Shown in pieces: positions 1-9,930 of a stretch of 64,000 nt of DNA; positions within the stretch are counted from its first letter, which is position 1, and each line of letters opens with the position of its first letter. The position numbers and the translations under genes are program-made. This DNA comes from Diprion similis (lineage: Eukaryota; Arthropoda; Insecta; Hymenoptera; Diprionidae). Under the pieces are notes generated by a model. That model was not told where the DNA came from. It did not search any database and worked only from the letters and a program-made list of their open reading frames with translations. Location: positions 3,621,001 to 3,685,000 of the forward strand of contig NC_060109.1 of the NCBI RefSeq assembly GCF_021155765.1, given 5' to 3'.

Positions 1-1525
1 AAAAAAAAGTATATTTTCAATAATTTAATCCTGGTTGAAAACTTTACAGCCGAGAATTCACATGCCACTTTGAATAACAGAAGAAGTCAGCTGGTTGTAT
101 GTCGGTGGAAAGATTGTCAGCTGACGCAATGAAAGTGTCGTGCGGAAAGGTAGTATGAGCGCCGCTCGTCTGTTTAAATACACCAGCTGATGGGTTTTCC
201 CACGGCATACAGCTAGCTAATTTTTTTTATTATTTCAAGAATTATGTCAACTATTATTTCACAAGTTTTCTACCGAGAGGAAACAATTTACTCAGAGTTA
301 TTCGACACAACGCATCCTTGCATGCGCAGAAATGAAGTATTTTTATATTGTGGCAAAACATCCTCCCCGCAATCGAGAGGTGAATGCTCGAAGGCGAAAA
401 GGGGCACAAATCGGGCCTAAACTACAAAATAGTGCGCTGACGTTCCACGGCCAGCCGGCGCGCAAGTTGCTCTTGCCGTCCTTCTTTTGGGCGCCAAGTC
501 GGGTGCGATTTTACTTGCCGAGCCACGAACCAAACTAGGAAATACCGGCTAACTTGTAGACGACTCGCGACCCGAGGGTCGTGTGTCCACGGACTGAAGC
601 ACGGCTACCACAGCGAGGTCTTGTGATAATCTCAAGGAAATTGGTGCCGGAAGGGGTGGGTATTTATTTTACCTTATCAGTACGTAATATAAAAATCTCT
701 TAACACACTCAACACTGACACAACGCACTCACTGATGCCGGACTCACGCCAAAACGATGCGGTGTTAGCTCGCTAACTGCCGGTTCGGGACAAAAATGCT
801 TACCGGCGCGAACCTGAATATCAGAAATTTAAGCATGTCATGGGTGGTCCATTTTAATTGCCCCAGACGAATATCTCAAAAACTACAAGAAAAAGTTTAA
901 TACAAAACTTAAAAGGGTTTTGAGGGGGAAAACTAAGGGTGTCAACTTGTGGATTTTTTCACTTCCGAGATCTTACAAGTAACTACGGATTTTGGATAGG
1001 GAACACATATTTTTGATATGAGCAACTGATAGCGAGATGAAGATTAATTTGAATATGCAACAAATACAAAAAAATATCCATCAAATTTTTTTCTTATAAA
1101 AAATGCAAAAAAAATTTCATCAAATTTTTTTTCAATTCACACACCGTGCCACTTCTGAAATGTTGCAAGTAGCTTTGGATTCTAGATGTGTCACACAAAT
1201 TTCGGGTACGATCCGCTGAAAGCAAGATCTTGGAAGTGGCAAAATCCACAAATTGACACGTATCGCCATTATTTTTTGTCCTCAAGACCCTTCAAGTCTT
1301 GTATTAAACTTTTTCTTGTATTTCTTTTAGTTTTCGAGATATTCGCCTGAGGCAATTAAAATGGACCATCCTGTATACGTATTTATTTATTTATTTATTT
1401 AATAATTTTGAATACAACTAAAAATACTTTATTTCTGCGCGTGCAAGGATGCATTGTGTCGGATAACTTTAAGTGAATTATTTCCTGCCGGGATGAAATT
1501 ATTGAAGATATATTTTTTTGTTACG
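1..1525. repeat. Nested inverted repeat at left edge
   Basis: Bases 1-32 and 275-340 together match, in reverse complement, one stretch at about 1430-1525. The shared parts include CGACACAACGCATCCTTGCA on the left and its near complement at 1444-1463. The left arm is split by about 240 bp (33-274) that has no partner on the right. A second foldback (841-1371) sits between the arms. This looks like an inserted foldback or MITE-type element that has itself been invaded. No transposase reading frame is visible. The left end may continue beyond the window. Confidence 0.6.
841..1371. mobile_element. Foldback (MITE-like) element, inner palindrome
   Basis: The left end GGTCCATTTTAATTGCCCCA near 846-865 pairs with GGCAATTAAAATGGACC near 1351-1367. 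Pairing continues inward through AAGTTTAATACAA on the left and TTGTATTAAACTT on the right. The inner parts are also related as direct repeats: the segment from 'cacttccgagatc' (about 960) resembles 'cacttctgaaatg' (about 1148). No ORF of transposase type is present. The unit is probably non-autonomous. Confidence 0.65.
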
Positions 1526-2395
1526 TGCGTCGGTGCGTCGGCGGCCGCCACCGCCCAATTCACCCACGTTGCCGCAGCTGACGATCTCCAGGCTCTAACA
1601 ATAAGACACAACTATCTCAATCATCTCACAAATTATCGGCCGAGATGAAATGACTAACAAAAATCGATCGCTGGCTCCCGGACTAGTATAAACAATGGAA
1701 ATGTAAACTGCTCTGTACAATGGGAAAAACACAGTGTCACAATTTGATTTTACGACATTGTACTTCAGAATGTGTAGCAGAAACGACGTTGCTTTAAAAA
1801 GTAAGGCCCGTACCGACGGCTTTTTGGACGTGTCCAATGTGGTTTTTCTTCCTGATTTGCCTGGTAGTTGACCAAACTAAATTCTGATCGACGATGTTTC
1901 TGAACAAAGTACTGAAGTATGATGTTTTTGAATCGAATTTTAGATACGATATTTTTTAGCCAAATTCTGAGACGGTATGTTATTCTGTACGGACATCAAA
2001 ATAGTTTGATTTCGTTTCGTTACATCAAGGTACTTTAGGAGCAATGATGAGCAAAATTGTAATTCTTCAGTATCAAATTACAAATTATATATTCGTATTT
2101 TATAATAGGCAAAGATGTATAAATAATTTGTATTAAGGACTACATATGAAACATAATTAGGTCAAAGGCAAAAAATAAATACTAGGTATAAAGGTAACAA
2201 AAGACGATCGTGAATGTTTCTTGAAGCACCCCCAATTTCTAACAAAATGTACCTTTTTGAATGTTGTATAATAATATCGTATGAATTAGGTAGGGTACGG
2301 TTCGGTAGAAATAAATCTACAAATCATTAACTGTATTTGGGGTACGAAAAAACCTTGAAAAGCTTGAATATGTGTGCCCAATCTCAATATTTCAG
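1526..2395 (+). other. Presumed intron upstream of first visible DAT exon
   Basis: No coding exon is supported here. The stretch is AT-rich and ends with a pyrimidine-rich tract and TTTCAG at 2390-2395, directly before the first DAT exon in the window. DAT exons for TM1-TM6 are not seen between base 1 and this point, so this should be the 3' part of a longer intron. Confidence 0.55.
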
Positions 2396-2633
2396 GGACG
2401 CTTTGCTGACGAGTGTCATTAACAGCGTGACATCCTTCGTCGCTGGATTCGTAATATTTTCAGTGCTTGGCTATATGGCCCATGCCAGTGGAAGATCTAT
2501 CCAGGATGTTGCAACGGAAGGTCCGGGTCTAGTTTTCATAGTATACCCAGCAGCCATTGCTACAATGCCAGGATCGATCTTCTGGGCTCTGATATTCTTC
2601 ATGATGCTACTGACCCTGGGCTTGGATAGTTCT
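2396..2633 (+). CDS. DAT: DAT exon: TM7 and TM8
   Basis: The exon begins after TTTCAG; its first base completes a split codon, then reads [14 protein letters not shown]. It ends in LDSS followed by GTACGT at 2634. The next intron is only 78 bp. Confidence 0.93.
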
Positions 2634-5311
2634 GTACGTAATCCGGGCGAATGCTGCCATATTCTCCATGCACACCGATTAGGAGTCCGACGGTTCTGTT
2701 TTTGATTACAGTTTGGAGGTTCCGAGGCAATAATAACAGCTCTAAGTGACGAATTCCCGCTAATCGGGAACCATAGAGAGATATTCGTTGCCTGTTTATT
2801 CAGCCTCTACTTTCTTGTTGGTTTAGCCTCTTGCTCTCAGGTGAGTCTCGATGAAAATATATTTTTAAATACTGTCAAAAACTTCTCAGAAATCTAACAA
2901 GTAGAAACTTTCAAATCTGACCAGACCGAAACGAATCGCAAGTTCTCTGGCACTATAGATTTCTGAACTCTATAAAGAACAATTTGATAATATTTTCTCT
3001 CATCTCGGAAGTTTCAATTTTGTTTCAAAGTCTGAATTTTATTGAGGCTTTGGTTCGTTAATGTTCTCATAGTGTGCATAAAAAATTAGATATCGATGTA
3101 CGCAAAACGTACGATGATATTGGATTAGGCACACATTCCTAACTAACAACTCTTTAGCAGGGCAACGCAATTTATATACGTGTGATCATTTCTAGACCAT
3201 TCAAGATGTAGCTACTGTACAGTAGCAACTGCATGACTGATCGTGAGTTTACGTGATGCTTGCTAGTGAAATATTTATACCAGGCACCGCTGCTATCTCT
3301 ATCTATGAGTACGAAGTTTGCACAAGGTTTGGAAAGTCATGGAAAACTTTTAAAGTGGCAGTAAATTTGAATATTTCTGGAGGAAAAAAGAGAATTTTAT
3401 TCAGAAAATCGGATGGAAAATCCTCAACTATGATATGTCGGCTGATCACAATGATTTTAGAGAGTTCCAGGGTTTCTTAGAAGTTTTAAAAATGATTTTT
3501 AGTCATGTGAAGTAGATTTTGTGAAGGACTAAAGCTCGTATGAATCAAATATTATCTTGGAATATTATAATTAAAAAACAAAATGTTCACACAAGTTCCG
3601 TAAGATTCCTTGATAAAGAGAGAATTTACAGAAAAGTGTAGACTCAAATTTTGAAAGTGAAATTTGGAACTTTGGATAAAATGAAAAAATTTCAGTTTCG
3701 TTGCTAGAAAAAATGAAATATGTGTTTTCTGGATTTCAGGGTGGTTTTTATTTTTTTCACCTGCTTGATCGGTATGCAGCAGGCTACTCCATGCTGATTG
3801 CTGTCCTAGCAGAAACCATAGCCGTCAGCTGGATTTACGGAACGGATCGATTCTGTGCTGATATTAAAGATATGATTGGGTTTGCACCAGGAATTTACTG
3901 GCGCGTCTGCTGGAAGTTCATTGCACCAATTTTTCTTATGGTAAAGCCATATTCTATCGTTTCTATCATTTGTTTTCGACCGCAACTGTTATGCTGGCAT
4001 GTGTTTAGACACAACGACTGTGCGATGAGTCAATTAGTCAAAGAATTCGATTAATCGCACTGCCCTAATCTCTATATATAATTTATAATATAACTTGTCA
4101 CTAAAACCATTTCAGTTCATTATCGTCTATGGACTGATGGGTTACGAACCCTTAACCTACGAGGACTACGTTTATCCACTATGGGCGAACGTATTGGGAT
4201 GGTTAATCGCCTGCTCGTCGATAGCCATGATCCCTGCAGTTGGTGTTTACAAGCTTCTCACTACTCCAGGAACTTTTCTCCAGGTATTGTGTGAATTTCA
4301 ATTTACATAAATTTTCAGTAAAACCGTCCATAGTTTAGGCTTTGGCATAATGATTTTATTAGGATTTTTCGTAATTGTAAATACAGAAGATTTTAATACC
4401 AGTGTCACAAAATTCTCAACAATCTAAATAAACGTTTTCATTTGAAAAAATATTCTTGACCTTGCGATCATTACCTTTGACTTATTTGAATCATGAAACA
4501 CTGATATTTCTTAAATTATCCTAGATACCATTTACGAAAAATGAAATCAAAGAGCTTTGATGATTGATGAGCTATAATTTTGATAGAAATTTGAGGAACA
4601 GTTTTTTTAAAACCTCAAAGTGTGAAGTAGCTTATAGTAAGGTATTATTTTCTTAGTAGTTATGCGGATTTGTAAATTCCAAGATTTCCATTGTCCGAAA
4701 GTCTCTTTTCTGAGTAAGGTCTATGTAATATTTGTTTAGAGAGCAACAAAAAATGCAAAGTCAGGTGTGCCTGTGTACTCCACGAAGGTAACCTACTGCG
4801 TGCTCATCGTGGGGCATGTTACCCATTTGCTCGAATATATTCGAACTATTCAAATGAACAATTTTTCAATTTTAAGATAATGCAGGCGAATCGTTGAATA
4901 ACTTTAGATTTATTCTTACTTCCTACACATCTGGGTAGAAACCAGACAAGAAGTTACTATGATGGCCCTAAAAATAACAAGTTTAATATTAATTAGGGTA
5001 CCATGTTGAAAAATTGGGTTAGATCACCGTCGATATAATTATTGAACATTTTTATATTTGATTCACAAATCTACTAACAGAGAATGAAGATACTTACAAC
5101 GCCATGGAGAGATACGCAGCGGAAACAGATGACAACGGCTACAACCAATGGATCTGTCCGACGAAGTTCTAGCGGTCATTTATCCCAAGCAGAGCTGCCC
5201 AATGTAACGTGCAATCCCAATAGTCAACCAGATGTAACAAAAGCGCAGACCGAAGTCATAATTCCGTCCTCCGAATCCTCCAAAGGGGATCCACCACCAC
5301 AACCTGTATAG
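2396..5311 (+). CDS. DAT: Sodium-dependent dopamine transporter (SLC6 family), 3' half, five exons
   Basis: This is the C-terminal half of a Na+/Cl- coupled plasma-membrane transporter that clears dopamine from the synapse. Exons are 2396-2633, 2712-2840, 3740-3940, 4116-4283 and 5081-5311, all with AG/GT borders and consistent phases, giving about 322 residues. They cover TM7-TM8 ([16 protein letters not shown], then TLGLDSS of the sodium/substrate site), TM9, TM10 ([18 protein letters not shown]), TM11-TM12 and a cytoplasmic tail that starts [11 protein letters not shown] and ends PPPQPV with TAG at 5309-5311. The [17 protein letters not shown] stretch and the ILTTPWRD tail match insect DAT and not SERT, from memory of the Drosophila proteins. 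The N-terminal half (TM1-TM6, with the amine-binding Asp) lies outside the window. No frame break is seen, so the gene is probably functional. Confidence 0.93.
2712..2840 (+). CDS. DAT: DAT exon: end of TM8 to TM9
   Basis: This 43-codon phase-0 exon starts [16 protein letters not shown] and ends GLASCSQ before GTGAGT at 2841. It is too short and internal to stand out as an ORF, but it joins exactly to both neighbours. Confidence 0.93.
3740..3940 (+). CDS. DAT: DAT exon: TM9-TM10 to start of TM11
   Basis: A 67-codon phase-0 exon, from [15 protein letters not shown] to FIAPIFLM, bounded by TTTCAG and GTAAAG. Confidence 0.94.
4116..4283 (+). CDS. DAT: DAT exon: TM11-TM12
   Basis: A 56-codon phase-0 exon, from [18 protein letters not shown] to TTPGTFLQ, bounded by TTTCAG and GTATTG. 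Its phase-0 donor could in principle join either the 5081 exon or the orphan exon at 6987. Confidence 0.94.
5081..5311 (+). CDS. DAT: DAT terminal exon: cytoplasmic tail
   Basis: The acceptor AACAG is at 5076-5080. The exon reads [11 protein letters not shown], then a Ser/Thr/Pro-rich tail of about 65 residues, and stops at TAG 5309-5311. The tail is longer than I recall for Drosophila DAT, and its last part is low in complexity. Confidence 0.9.
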   Translation, partial: RMKILTTPWRDTQRKQMTTATTNGSVRRSSSGHLSQAELPNVTCNPNSQPDVTKAQTEVIIPSSESSKGDPPPQPV

Positions 5312-5779
5312 GACGAAAGCATTGTCGTTTTCACCGGCTCTAAGTTTAAGGTGTATCTTTGTTAAGGTTTACATACAGTCCGATCATGACCGAGATATAA
5401 TTACCCTATTTTTATTATGGGTCTAATTATAATTATGGATCTCGATTTGTAAGATACAAACAAACTATCGTGAAATTATTGAAAATGGTGATGTGATCAG
5501 AGTTTGGGTTTTAAATGGTTATTCAATGCTACTGCTGACCATTTACCAAAAATTGTACCTATCTATTTAAAATTGATAAATGGCTGTGTTTCAAGGGGTT
5601 TATCAGTTCGAGAAACGTTGATTTTAGCAAAAGTTTTTTGTTTTTTTTTAATAATGGAGCAAAAGTTGGCGACCACAAATGGATTCCTTTAGAATCGGTT
5701 ATTCACGTCAGATCTTTTATATCTTACTGACAAATAGTTTTTGCAGTTGAACAGGTAGCAAAACTCTTTAAAAGATAAC
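5312..5779 (+). other. Likely DAT 3' UTR and flank
   Basis: AT-rich sequence after the DAT stop. I see no further coding sequence and no convincing AATAAA close to the stop. Where the transcript ends cannot be told from sequence. Confidence 0.35.
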
Positions 5780-6784
5780 TGCATATGGGCTAATCCACCA
5801 ATTATCAACGAATGATCTGGACGTCAAAAAATTGATCTGTCTGAAAATCTATTCTTTCTTAGTGTGTACTAAGATTGGAAACTTCACCAAGTCTTAACCT
5901 TCTATGACTTACCATTCGCGAGAAATACCACATCAAAGTTTATCACTTTAACCTAACTGAGGTTTAAACGCGAATTGTTTTCATATCGTTAACGACATAA
6001 AAAATTGCGGACCAATATGTGTCTTATGTGAAAAACTCTCACCTTTCCGAATATATAATTCATTTTTGGATAACTTTTCAAAAGCAACCTCAAAAACACG
6101 TTTTTAAGTAAAAAACTGCTTTTTCTCTTGCACCGCCAAAATTTATCTTACTTTTGAGATTTTCATATGAAAGCTGAGATTTTTTCAGTGAGGAACCCGA
6201 ATTTTTAGAGTGGGATGGCGATGAGATCTCACGCGAGACGCGTTTAATTGATAAAAGTCTGTTGATAATATGCTTTTTTCCAAATTTAACAAAATATCTT
6301 TATTTCTTTGAATTGTTTACTACTAGAATAAGTCTTAACCCGTTGGGTCACACGGGGTCCAGTAGACCCCAGGCAAACTTTGTGGCTATTTTACGTCGAG
6401 AACGACTTTTTTTACATTATTTAGCATGTATAAACGTACCATTGTCATTTTAAGAGATTTACCAAAATTCGTAACTTCAAACTTCCAAGATCAATATACT
6501 TTTTCAAAGTTCATAAAAGCTCTATTTTTTAATTAAAAATATATTATTTCCCGAGTGAAATACCTAAATGTTTTTTACGATATTGCACAAATTAAAATTC
6601 CTACGAATTTTTTTGTGAAAAAAGTTAAATTTCGTGACTTTTTGTTTCTTATCAATTTTTTACTATTTTAAAATCTTTAAAAAAAAACAACGATAAAATT
6701 ATTTAGAGGAGATTCTAAGTTGGAAAAATCAATTTTTTGACGTCTAGATGATTCGTTGATAATTGGTGGATTAGCCCATATGCA
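5780..6784. mobile_element. Transposon-like unit with ~57-bp terminal inverted repeats
   Basis: The left end TGCATATGGGCTAATCCACC (5780-5799) and the following AATTATCAACGAAT and GACGTCAAAAAATTGAT are repeated in reverse complement at about 6728-6784. Only the ends pair; the inside does not fold back. There is no transposase ORF. The inside carries an imperfect palindrome-like run, CACGGGGTCCAGTAGACCCC, at about 6352-6371. The unit is probably a non-autonomous DNA transposon of about 1 kb. Confidence 0.65.
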
Positions 6785-6986
6785 CATTAATCGATCACAT
6801 CCAGATAGATTTATTTGTTTTTGGAATTTATCGCTTCTCGTTAGGTTCAGGTTAATTTCACAACTACGGATTTCAGTTACGACTTCATTATATTAACTAC
6901 AAAAAAAAGAATTAAAGTGTAGTTCTTAGAATTTCTCAGATTGTATTCAGCAGTTTCTTAAGCATGAATATTTATATTTTTTGCAG

Positions 6987-7166
6987 CATCTTCTTGGAAT
7001 GTTTGATTTTCGAATTCGGTGGGGCTTGCGTAAAGAGTACCCTATTCCTGAAGAGTACGGAAATAAGAAATTTGGCACATTTGCCCGTTACAAATTTTAC
7101 ACTTTTCACAATCCACTTACCATTGAGCGTGTGTCAAGTTACTTGAATTTTATGCGCTATCGATAG
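6987..7166 (+). CDS. Orphan phase-0 terminal exon candidate
   Basis: A pyrimidine-rich tract and TTTTTTGCAG at 6977-6986 precede an open frame of 59 codons with balanced, protein-like composition and a stop at 7164-7166. It starts HLLGMFDFRIRWGLRKEYP and is basic and aromatic-rich, with no membrane segment. I do not recognise the family. It lies 1.7 kb after the DAT stop on the same strand, with only a transposon-like unit between. Because the DAT exon ending at 4283 is also phase 0, this could be an alternative last exon of DAT. It could equally be the last exon of another gene, or chance. Confidence 0.35.
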   Translation, partial: HLLGMFDFRIRWGLRKEYPIPEEYGNKKFGTFARYKFYTFHNPLTIERVSSYLNFMRYR

Positions 7167-9560
7167 CACCTTCAGTGCTTCTCAAAACAAGCTTTTTTTT
7201 TAAAGGATTACGAAATACGTCTTGTGTGGCACGTGCGGTTACCTTGCACATTTGTGACACAATATAGTATTACAAGATAATTCGTTCAATTTATATAAAT
7301 TTCTACGTTCTGTTTTTCACGGTGCGACGAATAGTTTCTAAGATATAGTTGTACGAGTTCAGAAATTTTAAAAAATCAAAAGCGTGGTGCAACATATTCA
7401 GAGGTGAGAAGATCGAAGGTGTTGAGTTGCGAAGGTAAATCTGATTAGCATGGACAACCTTAGACATGGTGGCCTATGAGAAATTCTGTATGCAGCACAC
7501 TAAATTTGATTATTTTCAACTCTAACGATAAGTTTATGCGGTTTATCGTTCGTTTTATAATCTATATCACAATAAAACTCAATGCAAATTTCCTGAATTA
7601 AAATGAATGGCCGAAGCTGTTTGTATACATCCTTTCTCATTTAAACGTATATGGCCAATAATACAGTGAATCCATTAATGGTATAGACAACGTTGAATAG
7701 CCCCCTCGCAGTCAACTGTGCCGATAAATGGAATCAAGAATTCAATTTGAAACATTTCTTACTTATCTACTTACTGTCACACAGTTTAGTACAATAATAT
7801 CAATATTGTGTTTTTATATACAGAATGATACTGCAGTTTCATGCTTAGTAAAGAATGAGTATTTTTTCATTTTGAGACTTCCTTTATGGGAAATAATCAT
7901 GTTCTCTATAGAGAACAGTACCATGACCGTAGGTATACACATATGTGAATTCTTTATTATACAACCTAAAATCATTTCATTCATACATTCATTTCAACCT
8001 AAAATCTCAAAAGGCAACAAGAGTGACAAATCGATGACTGGCTTATAATATTAAGAATATACATACATACGTAAGTAACTATTCGATGGACGAATTACCC
8101 AATACATAGTTAAAATTACACAATATACAGGTATAATACTGTTCATGATAGGGGCTCAAACAAAACTTGACGTCATTCTACGATTCATGTTGGCTTTGAA
8201 TACATTTACAAATAGGTCTGCAAAATCGTTACACTTCATTTCATTTGAAACTGCTGCATGTAAGCACGTTGTATTTGCTCATTGTAATATCCAAGTCTAG
8301 TAAGCATTTTCAGAACATAAATTTCATACGAATCCAAAGTATATTGTCATCACTAATTGGACAGCTCTTATGCCGTAAGGCTGCTGATCGATGAACTTGA
8401 TGATAGTTAATATAATAAACAAGACTCTTTACTGTAGTCGTGTGAGATATCGCATCAGTTATCTGTAACATTCTATTTAACTATTGACTGAAAAACAATT
8501 CTTGATGAACATATGTTTCATTAATTTTCAGTTGACTTGGAAAAACAGTAATTCGAAAATTCTAAAAATCAATGTTAGTCAAGTCATAAACCAAGTGTGC
8601 TCACAGTCACCATTTCTTATGGGCATGAAGAGTTGCGTTTGTACAGAATCCATTTTCAATTTCTTCAGAGCCAACTGAAGGGTAGGAATGTTACTTTTTT
8701 CAAGTTCTACTGAAAAACTACCAGAGGATATCAGAGTGCTAACCAACTGAATAAGTGGTATTTTACAGTTTCATTCCTTTTTCTTGCACTAAATTGTTTT
8801 GAACTTTTGAAAATGGCAGTGTTCAATTGCATTGTACTTGTTCTGTCATGAAAAAAATTTCGAAAAACTATTGTCAAAAGTACCAGTAAATATGGAATTC
8901 AGATATCCTTAACATCTCTTACCGCAAAGCGAAGGGTAATCAACTACAAGAATAATCATAGTATTTTTGTCAATTTTTCAAAAAATTTTCAAAGAATACA
9001 AGCGCAATTGCATACTATCACTCATCATTTCATCACTCTAGAGCCAAAAACAGTGGAAAATACGATTTTTTCACTACGTCGGCACTTCCACATCCTCTCA
9101 TATACCGGGAGTTTCCTGTGAAATTGGCAGCTCAGTGCTCGCATATAGGCAACCGAATCTCAATTTGCCATCTGTGTAGCAATTTCTGAAAAGATATTCC
9201 CGAGTCCATGTCAGCTGCAAAAAGTAAGTTACTTAAAGCTAGGTCTTTAAAGAAGTAGCAGTACAGACGGCAATTGTAATTTCGGTTACCTATCCGCTGG
9301 CCACTGGGCAGTAGATTTCACAGAAAAATCCGGGTATGTATTTTGAAAACAAGACAAGAGGGGAATGGAAACAAGACAAGAGAACATTACAGGTGTATCG
9401 ATTGTTGAAATGCTTTCGATAATATACACTTATTCAACACAAATAATAAGCCTGTATCGGCAGTAACCTTTCTATCAATCGCGTAAGCCTTCACGAAGCT
9501 CTAGCAACAATCGCAGGATACGATTAACTCCACTTAGACACCCCAACTTGCGTACAAAAA
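7167..9560. other. Intergenic, nothing recognised
   Basis: AT-rich sequence with no supported gene. The open frame at 7728-8048 (+) has low-complexity hydrophobic composition, no homology that I recognise and no splice context, so I do not call it. Confidence 0.5.
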
Positions 9561-9930
9561 CCATAGAGAAATAGAGATAGACTGCGTGATCTGCGCACCG
9601 AGTTGAAGCCGTAATAATAGAGAGAAAGTTCCACCGCTGGGGCCGGTCCTCTCACTCTAATTGGTCACTTAGCGGGGGAAACACATAGACTTATTCAAGT
9701 ATAGCTCCTCGCTTGCCTTATTGCGTTCTCCACCAGCTGCTGCCCCTCTTTTGATCATGCAACAGAGAGGGCCAGCTCCAGGACTATCTCTGTTCTTCAG
9801 TTGGGGTTTCAGCGGCCCCGCAAGATCGTGCAGTCTATCTCTACAAGTTTATCACAAAAACACGCTTATCAATGTTCATAGGGTCTCGAATATCGTTAGC
9901 GCTTGCTTATAATCGTGAGTAACCAATTAT
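9561..9930. promoter_or_regulatory. GC-richer island, possible promoter region
   Basis: This stretch (for example around GCTGGGGCCGGTCC at 9639 and GGTTTCAGCGGCCCCGC near 9806) is clearly richer in G and C than the several kb on either side. Such islands often mark first exons or promoters, but no start codon with a supported frame is seen on either strand. Low confidence. Confidence 0.2.

Noticed and set aside
2337..2395. Upstream start codon extending the first DAT exon
   Set aside because: The bases before 2396 are intron with a TTTCAG acceptor; the extra residues do not fit the transporter.
7728..8048. 106-codon frame on the plus strand
   Set aside because: AT-rich codons, no domain, no splice or start context.
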